Origin: Polyangia bacterium | GTDB taxonomy: Bacteria; Myxococcota_A; Polyangia; Nannocystales; Nannocystaceae | Direction: 5' to 3' | Assembly (NCBI GenBank): GCA_030429545.1 | Contig: JAUIFF010000012.1 | Coordinates: forward strand, 186,001 to 250,000 | DNA length: 64,000 bases | Shown here: piece after piece, positions 29,425 to 38,552 of the stretch | How positions within the stretch are numbered: position 1 is the first letter of the stretch | Layout of the letters: each line of letters begins with the position of its first letter | Program-made: the position numbers and the translations under genes | The notes under the pieces: model-generated | What the model was told of the DNA's origin: nothing | The model's database searches: none | What the model saw: the letters and a program-made list of their open reading frames with translations, nothing else

Positions 29425-32067
29425 TTATTGCAGCCAGGCGACAGTACAGCCGTTTCCGCCCTCCTTGGCCAAGCCCTCGCGAAACTCGCGGACACAGTCC
29501 TGGCGCTTGAGGTACTTGCGGACCACCGTGCGCAACGCTCCCGAGCCATAGCCGTGGGCGATCACCACCACATCCTGGTCGCGCTGGAGGGCCACACTCA
29601 AAAACTTGTCGAGGGTGAGCTCGACTTCGTCGGCCCGTTGCCCGCGGACATCGACACAGTTGTCGATGCTCTTCCCCACCGGTTTGGGTGCGTCGCCAAA
29701 GTGCTCGGCCGCGGCCCGGTCGGCGGCCTTTTTGACACTCCAGGTATGGATCGGCTGGGCCTTGGTCGACTTGACCTTGGTTTTGGGCGCACGCTGTTGG
29801 GCAAGCGAGCGCAGGGCCGACAACGGGACGGTCGTGCGCACCGTACCGAGCGACACCACAACTTTGTCGCGCTTGACCTCGACCACCTCGCCGGCGGCAT
29901 CGATGGTGGTGACATGCACCCGCTCGCCCACGACAACCTTGGGAGGTGGTTTCCCGGGAGCTTTTTTGGCGGGTTCGCGGGCCTCGGCGAGGTCTGACTT
30001 GGCGCGGCGCAGGGTGTCGGCAACCTCATCGATCGCCTGCTTGTCGAGGTTTTCGCCGCGTTTGCGCAGGGCTTTGCGCTGGCGGCTCAACTCGCCGCGC
30101 AAGCCGTGTAGCTCGCTCACGGCCTCGTCGTAGGCCTTTTGTTTGCGACTGCGCGCCTTGTTGAGGGCCGCCGTTTCGCGGGCCTGGACCGAGGCTATCC
30201 GGCGCTTGAGCTCGGCCCGGTCGGCCTCCAACTTCTCCCGCGTGGTCATGAGCTTTTCGCGGGCGTCTTGGAGCTCCCGCATCAGGGTATCGACCCGCAA
30301 TGTCCCCTGGGCAACCCGCGCCTCGGCGTCGTCGAGCACTTCGGTGGGAAGCCCCAAGCGCTTGGCCACGGCGAGCGCCGAAGATGCTCCCGGCAGGCCC
30401 AGGGTCAGGCGAAACGTCGGCTCCATCCGGTCGATATCAAACCCGACAGCGGCGTTGGCAAACTGCTGCGGACGATCGGCGGCCAGCAGTTTTAAACGCT
30501 CGTAGTGGGTCGTGCAGACCACGGTTGCGCCGCGATCCACGAGGTGGATGAGGACCGACTCGGCCAGCGCGGCCCCCTGGATAGGCTCGGTTCCGACAGC
30601 GATTTCATCGAGCAACACCAACGTCCCGGCCGGGTCTTGGGCGGCGCTTTTGAGGGCGTCTTGCACATGGCGAATGTGGGCCGAGAACGTGCTCAGGTTT
30701 TTGGAGATCGATTGGTCGTCGCCGACATCGGTGACCACGTGGCGATAAAGCGGCAACGTGGCCCGCCCCTTGGTCGGCAGCCGCACACCGGCCTGGGCCA
30801 TCAGCACACACAATCCCAGGGTCTTGAGCGAAACGGTTTTGCCACCGGCATTGGGCCCGCTGATGATCAACGCCTGGCCCGGGTGAAGTGAAACATCGTT
30901 GGGGACCACATCCACGCCCGAAAGCAACATCAAAGGGTGGCGTACACCCGGCAACACAAGCCGCCGGTCGTCGGCCGGCTCATTCTCGGCCTGCTCATCG
31001 GAGGCCAGCTTTCGCCGCTTGGGCTTGAGCAACCGCGGGGCCACACCTTCGATCGAGTCGGACAGCTTGAGTCTTGCATGTACAAAATCGAGCTGCACGA
31101 GGATGCGTTGATTGACCTCGAGGGCTTCGGCATGCTCGCCAACCCGGCTGGTGAGCTGCTCTAACACCTTGCGTTCTTCGCGTTTGGCCTCGGCCTGGGC
31201 CGCCCGCAAGCTGTTGTTGTCCTCGACCAAAGCCGCCGGTTCGACAAACAGTGTGCCGCGGCCCGACGAGCTATGGATGATCCCAGCCACCGCCCCGCCC
31301 TTGGAGTAGGCATCGGAGCGGACCGGCAGCACCATTCGCCCCTCGCGTTCGGTCCAGTAGCGGTCTTGCAAACACTCGGCGATGGTCGGGGTCCGCAACA
31401 TTTTTTCGGCCCGCCGGACAATCGCCTGACGCAGGCTGCGAACCCGGGTGCGGGCGCGATGGAGCTCGGGACTTGCGTGGTCGACCACCCACGGTTCGCC
31501 ACCCGGCCCGGCGGGAGCGATCGCCCGACGCAAGTCTTCGGCGAGCGATCGCAGCGGCAGCAATTGGTCGACGACCTTGGCAATCGTTCGCACACCCGGG
31601 TGCTCGGGCTCGTGTTCCTGCGCATATACACACAACTCAACCGCGATCGCGACGGCGCGAAGTTGCCGGCTGACACCGAGCAGGACGGTAGGGTTGAGCA
31701 GCGAACCTGCACGCGCATGGGAGATCGCCTGATCGATCTCTGTCACTTCGGCGAGGGCACTGGCAAACGAACGGGCGGTTCGTGGGGCCTCGTCGTCGCC
31801 GTGGGGAGCATTGGCTGCACGTGCATACATCCGTTCGAGGCCGTCGAGCTCGCGCAGCAGTTCGCGGGCGCGCCCGACCTTGGTGGTGCGCTCAAATGCC
31901 GGCGTGTCGCCCGAGGCCAACCCCCACACGCCACCTTCCCAAACCGCGAGTTGCTCGCGCTCTAGGGCGGCCTTGGCCATTGGGGTTTGCAGGTGCCCCG
32001 CCAGTTGTTCGCACAGCAACAGCCACCCGAGGTGGTGGAGTGCGGCATGTTGGGAGGCTTCGGCCAT
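29425..32067 (-). CDS. mutS2: MutS2-type endonuclease/ATPase with Smr domain
   Basis: 880 residues from ATG 32067; an upstream ATG at 32118 adds 17 residues without similarity. The MutS ATPase core carries Walker A 'ISGPNAGGKTVSLK' and 'LVLLDEIAVGTEP' as Walker B, followed by the signature-like 'TVVCTTHYERLK'. A long Lys/Arg/Glu-rich coiled coil (about 510-640) and a KOW-like region precede a C-terminal Smr domain with 'VDVRGQRADEVEL' and 'IAHGYGSGALR'. It lacks the mismatch-recognition domain I, so it is not MutS. Family members suppress recombination or rescue collided ribosomes. Confidence 0.93.
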   Translation of the reverse strand: MAEASQHAALHHLGWLLLCEQLAGHLQTPMAKAALEREQLAVWEGGVWGLASGDTPAFERTTKVGRARELLRELDGLERMYARAANAPHGDDEAPRTARSFASALAEVTEIDQAISHARAGSLLNPTVLLGVSRQLRAVAIAVELCVYAQEHEPEHPGVRTIAKVVDQLLPLRSLAEDLRRAIAPAGPGGEPWVVDHASPELHRARTRVRSLRQAIVRRAEKMLRTPTIAECLQDRYWTEREGRMVLPVRSDAYSKGGAVAGIIHSSSGRGTLFVEPAALVEDNNSLRAAQAEAKREERKVLEQLTSRVGEHAEALEVNQRILVQLDFVHARLKLSDSIEGVAPRLLKPKRRKLASDEQAENEPADDRRLVLPGVRHPLMLLSGVDVVPNDVSLHPGQALIISGPNAGGKTVSLKTLGLCVLMAQAGVRLPTKGRATLPLYRHVVTDVGDDQSISKNLSTFSAHIRHVQDALKSAAQDPAGTLVLLDEIAVGTEPIQGAALAESVLIHLVDRGATVVCTTHYERLKLLAADRPQQFANAAVGFDIDRMEPTFRLTLGLPGASSALAVAKRLGLPTEVLDDAEARVAQGTLRVDTLMRELQDAREKLMTTREKLEADRAELKRRIASVQARETAALNKARSRKQKAYDEAVSELHGLRGELSRQRKALRKRGENLDKQAIDEVADTLRRAKSDLAEAREPAKKAPGKPPPKVVVGERVHVTTIDAAGEVVEVKRDKVVVSLGTVRTTVPLSALRSLAQQRAPKTKVKSTKAQPIHTWSVKKAADRAAAEHFGDAPKPVGKSIDNCVDVRGQRADEVELTLDKFLSVALQRDQDVVVIAHGYGSGALRTVVRKYLKRQDCVREFREGLAKEGGNGCTVAWLQ

Positions 32068-32467
32068 CGGCGGATTATGCCCAATCACGGCCACGTTGCA
32101 ACCTGTCTCAACAAACATCTTTGTTACCTATCCAAAACCTGTCGGCAGCCCGCGGCCCGACAACACGAGACAGCCCGGACACAGACCGACTGCCGGCCTA
32201 CTCAAACACATCGGTGTCCGCTAACCAACCGCGCACACGCTCGAACTATCCAACAACTCCGATCACATCCGCGAGACAAACGCGCGGTTGGGGAGCGCCG
32301 GATCATTGATCGCAAAACCTTCGATATGCAAGCGACATTCGGGCACATGCAAGCATTTGTAGGTCGGCGAACCTGCGACCTGCGGTAGCGCTACGCTCGT
32401 GGCCCCTCGTCCGCGGCGCCTGGGGCGAATTTTTCGGTAGGCACCTATGGGTCAAAGGCGATAGCGT
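32068..32467. other. Intergenic region before the antiporter operon
   Basis: 400 bp between divergent mutS2 and the Mrp-type operon. No gene or hairpin seen. Imperfect palindrome-like TGCAAGC strings occur at about 32326-32356. The operon promoter should lie here. Confidence 0.4.
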
Positions 32468-32962
32468 GTGGACCCCACGGCGATGCTTTATCTGTTGACG
32501 CTCATCATCGTGCAGTGTGTGTTCTGGGCCCTGCTCTCCGGGCAGTTCCACAACACCCTGCTGTTGTCCACAGGCGCCGCCAGCATCCTGTTTACCGCGT
32601 GGCTGGGCCAGCGCATGAAGATCGTCGACAGCGACACCATGCCCCATGCCTCGTGGTTTCGGCTGGTCGTCTACATCCCCTACTTGCTGTGGGAGATCAT
32701 CCTCGCCAACTGGGATGTCATGAAACGCGTGTGGGCGCCGGACAAGCCGATCGACCCGCAGCTGGTCAAGGTGCCATACAGCACGAAGACCGCCTTTGGA
32801 ACCACCACCTACGCCAACTCGATCACCCTGACCCCAGGGACAGTTACGGTCGAGGTTGGCAACGACGACATGACCATCCACGCGCTCACGCCGGAGGCCG
32901 CCGACGGCCTGCTCGAGGGCACGATGGAGGCCAAATGCAAGCAGCTGGAGGGCACGGCTTAG
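32468..32962 (+). CDS. mrpE: Mrp antiporter subunit E
   Basis: 164 residues from GTG 32468 (AAAGG about 9 bases upstream); ATG 32483 is an alternative. Two N-terminal membrane helices are followed by a cytoplasmic domain with the subunit-E signature 'TTTYANSITLTPGTVTVEV'. First gene of a nine-gene operon for an Mrp/Mnh-type cation/proton antiporter in the inner membrane. One base separates it from subunit F. Confidence 0.92.
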   Translation: MDPTAMLYLLTLIIVQCVFWALLSGQFHNTLLLSTGAASILFTAWLGQRMKIVDSDTMPHASWFRLVVYIPYLLWEIILANWDVMKRVWAPDKPIDPQLVKVPYSTKTAFGTTTYANSITLTPGTVTVEVGNDDMTIHALTPEAADGLLEGTMEAKCKQLEGTA

Positions 32963-32963
32963 G

Positions 32964-33218
32964 ATGTTTTTGGCAGCTACCTTTGCGCTGCTGGTCGGTC
33001 TGTTGATGATCCTCGTTCGGGCCGTCAAGGGACCCACGGTGTACGACCGCATCCTCGCGGTCAATGCCATGGGTACCAAGACGGTGATTTTGGTGACGCT
33101 GCTGGGTTACGTCAGCGGCCGCACCGAATTCCTCGACATGGCGATCGTCTACACGCTGATCAGCTTCATCACCACCATCGCCATTTTAAAGTTCATCCAG
33201 AAGGGACGGTTGGACTGA
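32964..33218 (+). CDS. mrpF: Mrp antiporter subunit F
   Basis: 84 residues, three membrane helices, with 'RAVKGPTVYDRILAVNAMGT' as in MnhF/MrpF. Its stop overlaps the start of subunit G (TGATG). Confidence 0.92.
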   Translation: MFLAATFALLVGLLMILVRAVKGPTVYDRILAVNAMGTKTVILVTLLGYVSGRTEFLDMAIVYTLISFITTIAILKFIQKGRLD

Positions 33219-33562
33219 TGGCGTGGAATGAAATCGTCTGTGCAGTCCTGCTGGTCGTCGGCGTGTTGATCTCGCTGACCGGCTCCCTCGGACTTTTGCG
33301 GTTCCCCGACTTCTACTCGCGGCTGCATACCGCCGGCAAAACCGACTCGCTGGCGCAGCTTTGCATCTTTGTCGGGCTTGCGCTGATCGACCAGGTCACG
33401 GTCGACGGGGTCGCCTACCCGGTCGACCCACTGATCCGCATTAAGTTGATCATGGTCGCTTTGTTGCTGTTTTTTACGGCACCAACTGCGACCCACGCGA
33501 TCACCAAGGCGGCCATGCTCGACGGAGTGATGCCGTGGAAGAAGGGAGAGCCGCCGAAATGA
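33218..33562 (+). CDS. mrpG: Mrp antiporter subunit G
   Basis: 114 residues, three membrane helices. 'GSLGLLRFPDFYSRLHTAGK' and 'TAPTATHAITKAA' are the MnhG/MrpG signatures. Overlaps the next gene by ATGA. Confidence 0.92.
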   Translation: MAWNEIVCAVLLVVGVLISLTGSLGLLRFPDFYSRLHTAGKTDSLAQLCIFVGLALIDQVTVDGVAYPVDPLIRIKLIMVALLLFFTAPTATHAITKAAMLDGVMPWKKGEPPK

Positions 33563-34791
33563 GTGAAGTACTCATGATCGACAGCGTGCTGTTGCTACTC
33601 GTTGCAGCTACAGCTATCGCAGTCGTCGAAGTTCGCAGCCTCTACGCCGCGGCCATGCTCTCCGGCATCTACAGCCTGCTCATGGCCCTGGTTTGGGTGA
33701 ATATGCACTCAATGGACGTCGCCTTTACCGAGGCGGCGGTCGGCGGTGGGATTTCAACCATCCTGCTGATCGGCACCCTCGTGCACACCGAGCGCGAGGA
33801 GAAAAAGCGAAAGACACGGGTCAACTGGGGCGCGCTGCTGGTCACCGCCATGACCGGGGCTGCGCTGATTTACGGCACCCTCGACATGCCGCGGTTCGGC
33901 GACCCCAATGCCCCAATCCACAACCTGCGCGTGCCCGAGATGGTCAACCAAACCGTTGGTATGACCGCAGGGGCAAAAGGCAAACAACCGCCGCCGGTCG
34001 GCTGGACCCCGCGTCAAAACCTCGAACTGCCGCTCGGCCACAAGCAGGCCTATGCCATGCAACGCGCCCACGCGACCAACGAAGCCCGGCTCAAAGAAGC
34101 GGGCGAAGGTCACGGTGGACACGGTGGGCAAAAGGCCGACGGACATGGAGCCGAGCACGAGGCCGGTCACGATGATGCCCATGCCCATCCGGCCGGTGAC
34201 TTCAACGGCCACGTCCCCAACACGGTGACCTCGCTGCTTGCGGCCTACCGCGGTTACGACACCATGTTTGAGACCGCGGTGATCTTTACCGCAGGTGCCA
34301 GTTTGATCCTGTTGCTGCGTCGTCGCAGGCGGCCGGGCGAAAACTTGCCTAAGCAACAATCCGCGAACTTGACCGACCAGGTCATCTTGCGGGTGATGTG
34401 CAAGCTGTTCATCCCGTTCATCCTGATCTTTGGCCTCTACGTCATCTCCCACGGCGAGATTGGCCCGGGTGGTGGCTTCCAGGGCGGGGTGATTTTGGCG
34501 ACCGCGTTCATCCTCTACGGGCTGATCTTTGGCCGCCCCGAGCTGCACCGGGTGTTGCCCGAGCGCCTCACCGACATCCTCGCCGTGCTCGGCGTGCTGC
34601 TGTACTCCGGCGTCGGCGTGTTCACCATGCTGCGCGGAGGCAAGTTCCTCGACTACGCGTTTTTAAACCCGGCCTCCCCCGGCGATGGTGAGCCCCTGGG
34701 CATGACGCTGGTCGAGTGGGGTGTGGGCATCACCGTGTGCACGGTGATGATCACGATCTTCAACCAACTGGCCGAGGAGGAATCCAAATGA
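33559..34791 (+). CDS. mrpB: Fused MrpA C-terminal (DUF4040/MbhD-like) and MrpB subunit with a His-rich linker
   Basis: 410 residues from ATG 33559, which overlaps the preceding stop. Residues 1-115 carry the DUF4040 pattern ('RSLYAAAMLSGIYSLLMALV', 'DVAFTEAAVGGGISTILLI') that forms the tail of MrpA in classical systems. Residues about 183-219 hold eight His in 37 residues ('GEGHGGHGGQKADGHG', 'DDAHAHP'). Residues about 265-405 are MnhB-like ('FILIFGLYVISHGEIGPGGG', 'FQGGVILA'). So the two MrpA/MrpB pieces are joined into one chain. The His-rich stretch could bind a metal, which is inference. Confidence 0.88.
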   Translation: MSEVLMIDSVLLLLVAATAIAVVEVRSLYAAAMLSGIYSLLMALVWVNMHSMDVAFTEAAVGGGISTILLIGTLVHTEREEKKRKTRVNWGALLVTAMTGAALIYGTLDMPRFGDPNAPIHNLRVPEMVNQTVGMTAGAKGKQPPPVGWTPRQNLELPLGHKQAYAMQRAHATNEARLKEAGEGHGGHGGQKADGHGAEHEAGHDDAHAHPAGDFNGHVPNTVTSLLAAYRGYDTMFETAVIFTAGASLILLLRRRRRPGENLPKQQSANLTDQVILRVMCKLFIPFILIFGLYVISHGEIGPGGGFQGGVILATAFILYGLIFGRPELHRVLPERLTDILAVLGVLLYSGVGVFTMLRGGKFLDYAFLNPASPGDGEPLGMTLVEWGVGITVCTVMITIFNQLAEEESK

Positions 34792-35207
34792 GCGACGTCC
34801 TCGAGATCTACAACTACTGGATCTACATCGTCCTCATGATGGTTGGGTTTTATGGCGTGATGGCCAAGCGCAACCTCATCAAGCAAGCGATCGCCCTGGG
34901 CCTGTTTCAGACCGGGATTTTCCTGTTTTACATCTCCATGGCCGTGGTCGACGGCGGGACGGCACCGATCTGGATGGCCGACGGGGCAACCAAAGTTCCC
35001 AACCCGCTGGCGGTCCCTGCTGCCTTTGACAACCCCCTACCCCACGTCCTGATGCTCACCGCGATTGTCGTTGGTGTCAGCATTTTGGCGGTGGCACTGG
35101 CCATCATCATCAACATCCGGCGCGCCTTCGGCACGATCGAGTACGACGAGCTCACCAAGATCGAGCGCGAGATGGAAGCCCGTGAAGCCAGGGAGGCGGC
35201 CCAATGA
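34788..35207 (+). CDS. mrpC: Mrp antiporter subunit C (NuoK-like)
   Basis: 139 residues from ATG 34788, overlapping the previous stop. Three membrane helices: 'IVLMMVGFYGVMAKRNLIKQ' (partly), 'QTGIFLFYISMAV' and 'LMLTAIVVGVSILAVALAII', the NuoK/MnhC pattern, with a charged C-terminal tail rich in Glu/Arg. ATGA overlap with subunit D. Confidence 0.92.
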   Translation: MSDVLEIYNYWIYIVLMMVGFYGVMAKRNLIKQAIALGLFQTGIFLFYISMAVVDGGTAPIWMADGATKVPNPLAVPAAFDNPLPHVLMLTAIVVGVSILAVALAIIINIRRAFGTIEYDELTKIEREMEAREAREAAQ

Positions 35208-36715
35208 TCCCCTTCAACGAGCTGATTACCGACAACCTGCCGGCACTTGTGGTGGTGCTGCCACTTTTAGGTGGCCTTTTGGCCACCCTGGTCGGGCGCT
35301 TTGCCTGGCTGTGGTCGACCATCATCACCGGCAGCGTTTTTCTCCTCACCTACACACTTTTCACCGCGGTCCAGGCGGGCCCCGGGATGCGCTACGAGTT
35401 TGGCAACTGGCCGTACCTGTGGGGCATCGAATACCGGATCGACCTGCTCAACGCGTTCATCCTCCTGGTCGTTTCGGGCATCGCGTTTATCGCCACGATC
35501 TACGCCAAGCTCAGCGTCGAGGATGAAATCCCAGCCGACCGTCACAACTTCTTTTACTCGGTCTGGCTACTGGCCATCACGGGGCTTTTGGGCATCACCA
35601 TCACTGGCGACGCCTTCAATGTCTACGTGCTCCTAGAGATTTCGTCGCTGACGATCTACGCACTGATCGCCATGGGCAAAGACCGCGACCCGCGGGCGCT
35701 CACGGCCAGTTTGCGGTACCTGATTTTGGGCAGTGTCGGTGCGAGCTTTATCCTGCTGGGCATCGGTTACCTGTTGATGGTCACCGGCACACTCAACATG
35801 GCCGACATGCACGCCCAACTCATGGCGATGCCCGAGGCCACGCAAAACCGCACGATTTTAGTTGCATTTGCATTCTTGTTGGTGGGCCTGAGCCTCAAGA
35901 TGGCCCTGTTCCCGCTGCACACCTGGTTGCCCAAGGCCTACACCTACGCGCCCTCGGCCGTCACCGCCATGGTCGCGGCCACGGCCACCAAAGTCGGCGT
36001 GTACATGGCCTTCCGGTTTTTGTTCACGATCTTCGGCTACAAGTTCACGTTTGTGGACATGCCGTCCTATCACATCCTGATCATCTGCGCGGCGGTTGGG
36101 ATCATCATTACGGGACTGACGGCCATCCGCCAGACCAACGCTAAAAAGCTGCTGGCCTACTCCTCGGTTGGCCAGATCGGCTACATCGTCGCCGGCTTTG
36201 CCCTCGCCAATCCCCAGGGTGTCGCCGGTTCGCTGGTCCACATCTTCAACCACGCGGCCATGAAGGGCGGCATGTTTATGGCCCTTGGGGCAGTCGCCTA
36301 TCGCGTCGGCGGGACCAACATGAAGGACCTGCGCGGGCTCGGCAAACGCATGCCACTGACCGCCGGTTGCATCACCGCGGGTGCGCTCGGCCTGATTGGC
36401 TTCCCCATGACGGCCGGCTTTATCAGCAAGTGGTACCTGGTCCAAGGGGCACTTGCCGGCGGGAGTTGGTTGCTGGCCTTCACCATCTTGTTCGGCTCGC
36501 TGCTCGCCGTCATTTACTCGTGGAAGATGATCGAGGCGATGTACTTCCGCGAGCCCGAGGGCAAAACCGCCGAGGCCACCGAGGCGCCGTACATGTTGGT
36601 GCTGCCCACCATGGCGCTTATCGGGCTCTCGATTTACTTCGGCATTAACGCCGAGTTCACAGCCGGCACCGCCCTCAAGGCCGCGGCCGCGTTGCTCCCG
36701 GGAGGTGTCCAATGA
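35204..36715 (+). CDS. mrpD: Mrp antiporter subunit D (NuoL/M/N-like)
   Basis: 503 residues, about 14 helices. Key proton-path residues seem present: TM5 Glu in 'YVLLEISSLTIYALIA', TM7 Lys in 'GLSLKMALFPLHTWLPKAY' and TM12 Lys in 'FISKWYLVQG'. First of three Proton_antipo_M-family proteins in the operon. ATGA overlap with the next gene. Confidence 0.92.
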   Translation: MIPFNELITDNLPALVVVLPLLGGLLATLVGRFAWLWSTIITGSVFLLTYTLFTAVQAGPGMRYEFGNWPYLWGIEYRIDLLNAFILLVVSGIAFIATIYAKLSVEDEIPADRHNFFYSVWLLAITGLLGITITGDAFNVYVLLEISSLTIYALIAMGKDRDPRALTASLRYLILGSVGASFILLGIGYLLMVTGTLNMADMHAQLMAMPEATQNRTILVAFAFLLVGLSLKMALFPLHTWLPKAYTYAPSAVTAMVAATATKVGVYMAFRFLFTIFGYKFTFVDMPSYHILIICAAVGIIITGLTAIRQTNAKKLLAYSSVGQIGYIVAGFALANPQGVAGSLVHIFNHAAMKGGMFMALGAVAYRVGGTNMKDLRGLGKRMPLTAGCITAGALGLIGFPMTAGFISKWYLVQGALAGGSWLLAFTILFGSLLAVIYSWKMIEAMYFREPEGKTAEATEAPYMLVLPTMALIGLSIYFGINAEFTAGTALKAAAALLPGGVQ

Positions 36716-38253
36716 TTCAGCTGGAAATCCTCGACCAGGTGCCGCCGCCACTGCTGGCACTGCTCATCCCCACCATCGGCGCCTTTTTGATCGGGCTTTT
36801 GGGGCGTTGGCCCAACCTGCGCGAAGGGGCAACCCTGCTGACGGCCTTCACCCTGTTTGGGGTCGTCACCGGTATTTACACAGGCATCATCGACCCGGGT
36901 TATTGGTCGGCCCCAGCCGCCGACTTCTGGACCCCGACCGCCAGCACAGCCCCGATTGTGCTCGTCGAAATGCTCCCCGGCATCGAGCTCAGCCTCAAGG
37001 TCGAGCCGCTGGGGATGGTCTACGCGATGATTGCGTCGACCCTGTGGATCCTCAACTCGCTGTACTCGATAGGCTACATGCGGGGCAACAAGGAGAAGCA
37101 CCAAACCCGCTTCTACATCTGCTTTGCCCTGGCCATCGCCTCAGTGATGGGGATCGCGTTTTCGGCCAACATGTTCTCGCTGTTCGTGTTTTACGAACTG
37201 CTGAGCCTCACCACCTACCCGCTGGTCGCCCACAAGGGCACGCCGCATGCGGTGCGTTCGGCCCGGACCTACCTCGGGTTGTTGGTCGGCACCTCGGTTG
37301 GCCTGCTGCTCCTCGGGCTCATCGCCACCTGGTTCATCACCGGCGACCTGACCTTTAAGCCCGGTGGTGTTTTCACCCAAGTCCTGGCAGACGGCACGCT
37401 CACCGCCCCGGTGCTCGGCCTTTTGTTCTTCCTGTACATGTACGGGATTGGCAAGGCCGCGTTGATGCCGATTCACCGGTGGTTGCCGGCAGCGATGGTC
37501 GCCCCGACCCCGGTCAGCGCCCTGCTCCACGCCGTGGCGGTGGTCAAGGCCGGTGTGTTTTCGGTCGTCAAGGTCATCATCTACCTGTTTGGCACCGCCA
37601 GCCTGGTGAGCACGGCCTCGGGTGAGTGGCTGATATACGTTGCTGGTGCATCGATTTTGATCGCCTCATGTATCGCCCTGTTCCAGGACAACCTCAAACG
37701 CCGGCTCGCCTACTCGACCGTCTCGCAGCTGTCGTACATCACGATCGCCGCGTCGATGCTCTCGCCCATGGCCCTGATGGCCGCGGCCATGCACATCGCC
37801 GCCCACGCGTTTGGCAAAATCACCCTGTTTTTTGCCGCCGGCTCGATCTACACGGCCGCGCACAAAAAGAACATCAGCGAGCTCGACGGCATCGGCCGGC
37901 GCATGCCGTTTACGATGGGTGCATTTACAATCGGTACACTGTCGATGATCGGGGTGCCGCCAACAGCTGGGTTTATCAGCAAGTGGTACCTCGTCAGCGG
38001 GGCCTGGGAGACGGGCTACGACTTCGTGTTGGTCGTCATTGTCTGTTCGACCCTGCTCAACGCCGCCTACTTCTTACCGATCGTCTACCGGGCGTTTTTC
38101 AAACCACCGCCAGACGATGACCATCCCCACGGCGAGGCCCCGTGGCCTATCGTCGTGGCGGTGTGTGCCACCGCGGCCGGGACCGTGGCGATGTTCTTCT
38201 ACCCGGATGTCGCCTTAGAACTCGCCCTTCAAATCCAGCGAGGTTTGCCATGA
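36712..38253 (+). CDS. Second NuoL/MrpA/D-like antiporter subunit
   Basis: 513 residues, Proton_antipo_M core. 'FVFYELLSLTTYPLVAHKGT' holds the TM5 Glu, 'GIGKAALMPIHRWLPAAM' the TM7 Lys, and 'GFISKWYLVSGA' the TM12 Lys. 'PTPVSALLHAVAVVKAGVF' is closest to the NuoL/MrpA N-terminal core, so this may supply the part of MrpA that is not fused to the DUF4040 tail. Overlaps the following small gene by ATGA. Confidence 0.88.
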   Translation: MIQLEILDQVPPPLLALLIPTIGAFLIGLLGRWPNLREGATLLTAFTLFGVVTGIYTGIIDPGYWSAPAADFWTPTASTAPIVLVEMLPGIELSLKVEPLGMVYAMIASTLWILNSLYSIGYMRGNKEKHQTRFYICFALAIASVMGIAFSANMFSLFVFYELLSLTTYPLVAHKGTPHAVRSARTYLGLLVGTSVGLLLLGLIATWFITGDLTFKPGGVFTQVLADGTLTAPVLGLLFFLYMYGIGKAALMPIHRWLPAAMVAPTPVSALLHAVAVVKAGVFSVVKVIIYLFGTASLVSTASGEWLIYVAGASILIASCIALFQDNLKRRLAYSTVSQLSYITIAASMLSPMALMAAAMHIAAHAFGKITLFFAAGSIYTAAHKKNISELDGIGRRMPFTMGAFTIGTLSMIGVPPTAGFISKWYLVSGAWETGYDFVLVVIVCSTLLNAAYFLPIVYRAFFKPPPDDDHPHGEAPWPIVVAVCATAAGTVAMFFYPDVALELALQIQRGLP

Positions 38254-38552
38254 GTGAAAACAAATCGCTCGTCGAAAAAATGCGGGAGCCGTGGGCCGAC
38301 CTGCTCGAGCAACACCCGCAAGGCGTCAAACGGTTTTGGTACGGCGGGGGCCTCGTGCTGGTGTTGCTGGCCGCGGCCGACCTGTTTGTCCATCACCACC
38401 ACCACTTCGACCACGTGCTCGGAGGCTACGACGGCAAACCCAGCTTCTTTTGGGTCTACGGGTTTGTCACCTGCGTGCTGATGGTGGTCGTCTCCAAAAA
38501 GGTCGTCGGCCTTTTGCTTTCCCGAAAGGACACCCACTACGATGGTGATTGA
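38250..38552 (+). CDS. Small membrane protein of the antiporter operon with a His run
   Basis: 100 residues from ATG 38250 (GAGG upstream, overlapping the previous stop). Two hydrophobic segments ('GGLVLVLLAAADLFV' and 'FFWVYGFVTCVLMVVV') flank a periplasmic-side stretch 'HHHHHFDH'. Its last 11 bases overlap the next gene. I do not recognise a family; the position and overlaps say it is part of the complex. Confidence 0.75.
   Translation: MSENKSLVEKMREPWADLLEQHPQGVKRFWYGGGLVLVLLAAADLFVHHHHHFDHVLGGYDGKPSFFWVYGFVTCVLMVVVSKKVVGLLLSRKDTHYDGD

Noticed and set aside
35858-36760. 300-codon frame opposite mrpD
   Set aside because: Antisense shadow of the membrane protein gene, His/Gln/Gly-rich and without start signal.
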